64,000 bases of DNA, taken from positions 46,307 through 110,306 of the forward strand of contig JAEXNR010000043.1 of assembly GCA_023439505.1 (NCBI GenBank). Reading direction: 5' to 3'. Source of the stretch: Bacillota bacterium. Its GTDB lineage: Bacteria > Bacillota > Clostridia > Lachnospirales > Lachnospiraceae. The notes below the pieces were generated by a model that saw only the letters and a program-made list of their open reading frames with translations, searched no databases and had not been told where the DNA came from. Below, piece after piece: positions 61,671 to 64,000 of the stretch. Position 1 is the first letter of the stretch, and each line of letters begins with the position of its first letter. A program made the position numbers and the translations under genes.

Positions 61671-62567
61671 ATGAAGCACAAAAGTTCTTTCCTCCTGTCT
61701 CTATTTTCTGTCATCCTCCTGTCTCTGCTTATCCTTAGTGCCTGTTCAAAAGAGGAGGCGATTCAGGCGTTCCACGGAAAGGATGCCCCGGAAGATCTTC
61801 CGGAGATGGCGCAGCTGTCAGAACAGCCTGCTGTCCCTTCCCTGTCCGAACAAGTTAACATAACTTCTACCCCTCCTCCCCAAAGTCCCGGAAAGCACAG
61901 CAAAACCGTAAAGGCTTCGAAGAAGTCTGTGAAGAAAATGATTGCCATAGATGCCGGACATCAAAAAAAAGGTAATAATGAAAAGGAACCCATTGGTCCC
62001 GGTTCAAAAACCAGGAAAGCAAAGGTCAGTTCCGGCACCCAGGGTGTATCAACCAAAGTCCCCGAATATGAATTGAATCTTGTGATATCCAAACTTGTAA
62101 AAGAGGAATTAAGTAACAGGGGTTATGAGGTTTATATGATTCGGGAGAAGAATGATGTTAACTTAAGTAATAAGGAAAGAGCGGATTTGGCAAATAAGAG
62201 TAATGCGGATGTCTTTATCAGAATTCATGCCGACAGTTCCACCGACTCCTCCATTACCGGTGCCAGCACCCTCTACCCTTCCCCCGACAATCCCTATGTC
62301 TCGCAGCTGAGTAAGAAGAGCAAAGAACTGTCCACCGCTATCATCGATGCCTTATGCGATAAGACAGGTGCCAAAAACAGGGGGGCTATACCTAGGGACG
62401 ATATGAGCGGCATTAACTGGTGTACGATCCCTGTCAGCATCATTGAGATGGGTTTTATGTCAAATCCTAAGGAAGATAAACTGATGGAGACGACAGAATA
62501 TCAGAAAAAAATTGCCCATGGTATCTGTGATGGAATCGATTCCTATTTTAAGAACCTGGAAAAGTAA
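61671..62567 (+). CDS. lipoprotein N-acetylmuramoyl-L-alanine amidase
   Basis: A 298-residue lipoprotein: signal sequence ending in lipobox LSAC (Cys25), a Pro/Ser/Lys-rich linker (~30-95), then an amidase_3 domain. Zn ligands and catalytic parts are visible: IAIDAGHQ (His), PEYELNL (Glu), IRIHADSS (His) and VSIIEMGFMSN (Glu). It cleaves the bond between muramic acid and the stem peptide. Membrane anchoring puts it at the outer face, in growth, daughter-cell separation or sporulation. GGTGAT is upstream of the ATG. Confidence 0.88.
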   Translation: MKHKSSFLLSLFSVILLSLLILSACSKEEAIQAFHGKDAPEDLPEMAQLSEQPAVPSLSEQVNITSTPPPQSPGKHSKTVKASKKSVKKMIAIDAGHQKKGNNEKEPIGPGSKTRKAKVSSGTQGVSTKVPEYELNLVISKLVKEELSNRGYEVYMIREKNDVNLSNKERADLANKSNADVFIRIHADSSTDSSITGASTLYPSPDNPYVSQLSKKSKELSTAIIDALCDKTGAKNRGAIPRDDMSGINWCTIPVSIIEMGFMSNPKEDKLMETTEYQKKIAHGICDGIDSYFKNLEK

Positions 62568-62600
62568 AAATAATATTCCCTGGTGCTTTTTATAATCTTC

Positions 62601-63329
62601 TCAAACAGGCAATCGGGTAATAATAAAACTTCCGGCTATTAAGCTGCAAAGGTTGGCGGTAAAGGCATAAAGTAACGTCCGGAGCTTTTTATGTTCCTTT
62701 ATTAACCTGGGGAATGCGATCATTTCAATGGCAAATACAAACACTTCTCCCAAAATGAGTGCAAAGATTAAATATACGGACAGGAATAAGGTTTCCTGAC
62801 TCAACCAGATATTTAACCCTCCCTGGGTAATCAGATTAATGAGTACAAAAACAACCCAGCTTCTCTTTTGTCTATAGCCAAAGAGCCAGAACACGATGCC
62901 TTCTATTAACAGGGTAAGCAGTATACGCATTGATACTAAAATCAGGGTCCGAAATGGATATGTACCGGAAACCATCGTTTGATGTGTCAAATCCAAGGTA
63001 TAGATATTCTGATAACGATACAAAGGGGGTTCAATAATCGATTGAAAACTCTCACCGTTTGCAGTAATTTTGAAGGTATAGGTATCGTCCCTCTTTAAGT
63101 CCCGCGAATAAAAAGAATAATAACCCTCCCATGCAATCTTTCTTACCTTTGCTTTGATCAACTCCTGGCCGGTAACCAGTTCCATACAAAAGTCAGCCGG
63201 AGGCTGTTGAACAAGTATTGTAATTGACGGCGGCTCGGCAGAATTTGCATCTGCAGTTACAGATAAGCCCGATATAAAAAAGAAACATATCATAAAAACG
63301 GTTAAATATACTCTTTTGGAATTCTTCAT
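62601..63329 (-). CDS. membrane protein with secreted N-terminal domain, unknown function
   Basis: A 242-residue protein: signal peptide (VYLTVFMICFFFISGL, cleavage after ADA), an extracytoplasmic beta-rich domain (~30-125; TYTFKITANGES), then four or five membrane helices to the C-terminus. The architecture is reminiscent of sensors or permeases with an external domain, but no family is recognised. GAGGGGG precedes the ATG. It is in tandem with the gene at 63396 and converges on the amidase without a clear terminator. Confidence 0.6.
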   Translation of the reverse strand: MKNSKRVYLTVFMICFFFISGLSVTADANSAEPPSITILVQQPPADFCMELVTGQELIKAKVRKIAWEGYYSFYSRDLKRDDTYTFKITANGESFQSIIEPPLYRYQNIYTLDLTHQTMVSGTYPFRTLILVSMRILLTLLIEGIVFWLFGYRQKRSWVVFVLINLITQGGLNIWLSQETLFLSVYLIFALILGEVFVFAIEMIAFPRLIKEHKKLRTLLYAFTANLCSLIAGSFIITRLPV

Positions 63330-63395
63330 TTTTCCCCCTCTTGTATTGATTATTTGATAACGCTCCCTGATTCTCTTTCGCCGACCAATCGTATC

Positions 63396-63812
63396 CTATT
63401 CCTTATTAGATAATATCATCTGCTTTAAGATCGTCGATTTCTTTTCAGTTATTGAATATGCTGTCCCCGTCTTCCCCTCATACATGAGCAATCCTTTTAA
63501 GGTATCCTCCCTCAACCACAGATAAACAACCTTTATACTCTCGGTGTCCCCATGCAGTTCCAAGATAAAATCTGGTGGAGCAACATCCACTTTCCCGTCT
63601 ATTTTATCCGATGTCTTAATGATAGAGACTACTTCTCTCAACTCTTTTTTATCAGATATTGTCATCAGAGGAATCTGTGTTTCTTTCTCAAAATCTCTCG
63701 CGGCGTACACATCAATTTTTTGATTACCGGCTCCCGCGATGATGTATCCGATAACAAGAAGCAGAGCAATACAGGATACTACTCCCAATGCAAAAACTAT
63801 TCTTCTCCTCAC
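63396..63812 (-). CDS. membrane-anchored protein of unknown function
   Basis: A 138-residue protein with one N-terminal membrane helix (~5-27) and an extracytoplasmic domain of about 110 residues with alternating strands (FILELHGDTESIKVVYLWL). Start is GTG at 63812, preceded by AAAAGGGGGG. I recognise no family. It lies 66 bases upstream of the 62601 gene on the same strand, and the two probably work together. Confidence 0.55.
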   Translation of the reverse strand: MRRRIVFALGVVSCIALLLVIGYIIAGAGNQKIDVYAARDFEKETQIPLMTISDKKELREVVSIIKTSDKIDGKVDVAPPDFILELHGDTESIKVVYLWLREDTLKGLLMYEGKTGTAYSITEKKSTILKQMILSNKE

Positions 63813-63957
63813 TTATTATACCCCCCTTTTAGAATGGTTTCTATGTTCCATTGTATAACAACTGAGCTTACAAATCTAGTATGATATCTCTTAAATAAAT
63901 GGACTATATATTCATCCTATGATATACTCTATATATAAAACTTTGGAGGAATATATC

Positions 63958-64000
63958 ATGGGAAGAAAAGCTATATCAATCGAACTAACAACAGCAGATA
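63958..64000 (+). CDS. probable IS630-type transposase, 3' truncated by window edge
   Basis: Only 14 codons are visible (MGRKAISIELTTAD), after a strong TTGGAGGAA site. This start resembles the N-terminus of IS630-family transposases (a GRxAI-xIxLT-x-A/E opening), but so short a piece is not conclusive. The upstream 63813-63957 holds no gene; an IS end was not identified with certainty. Confidence 0.4.
   Translation, partial: MGRKAISIELTTAD

Overview
The window looks like a chromosomal segment of a low-GC, spore-forming, anaerobic Firmicute of the Clostridia, most likely Lachnospiraceae. The basis is AT-rich intergenic DNA, GGAGG-type ribosome binding sites, an alpha/beta-type small acid-soluble spore protein, two SleC-like spore cortex-lytic enzymes, the AddAB recombinase, Bacillus-type PurF and many clean intrinsic terminators. 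Gene density is high. No rRNA, tRNA, CRISPR array or prophage is visible. The only mobile DNA is the first codons of a probable transposase at the right edge.

Layout. 1-6.6 kb: the tail of a GGDEF/HD-GYP c-di-GMP protein, then an autoregulated MarR operon encoding an asymmetric heterodimeric ABC exporter, then an esterase. 6.8-13.8 kb, minus strand: a phosphoribosyltransferase-like protein, a Uup-type ABC-F ATPase, purA, and a LysR-dut-GNAT-PLC-like operon. 14.1-18.3 kb, plus strand: a TetR-controlled operon with two operators, an ABC-2 exporter, a condensation-type acyltransferase and a two-helix membrane peptide. 18.4-22.4 kb: purB, purF and purC, with a small translationally coupled ORF before purF. 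22.7-29.3 kb: an anion permease, hslO, a methyltransferase, and xylulokinase divergent from a ROK (XylR-like) regulator.

29.4-35.7 kb is an accessory and sporulation-flavoured stretch. It holds a two-repeat protein of unknown function, a glycosyltransferase, a choice-of-anchor A protein with a Cys/Thr repeat tail, a diguanylate cyclase, a HAD hydrolase and a SASP. 35.8-43.6 kb is addAB plus a divergent membrane protein. 43.8-46.6 kb is degV and glutamine-dependent nadE, preceded by a structured RNA candidate with its own promoter and terminator. 47.1-50.4 kb is a two-component system and a secreted Ig-like protein. 50.5-52.3 kb is an operon of two unknown proteins behind a RelA/SpoT synthetase. 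52.4-56.9 kb is carAB with a candidate ArgR box just downstream of its promoter. 57.0-64.0 kb holds the tandem SleC-like genes, a polysaccharide deacetylase, thiT with a TPP riboswitch, a lipoprotein amidase, two unknown membrane or secreted proteins and the transposase start.

Recurring themes are purine/pyrimidine/NAD supply (purA, purB, purF, purC, dut, carAB, nadE), drug or lipid efflux under local repressors, nucleotide second messengers (c-di-GMP, ppGpp-type) and spore biology. No single unambiguous new system is present. The strongest leads are the structured RNA next to nadE, the RelA/SpoT three-gene operon, the signal-less Cys/Thr-repeat surface protein beside a glycosyltransferase, and the exporter-linked acyltransferase operon. 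All family assignments are from motif reading; no database search was run.
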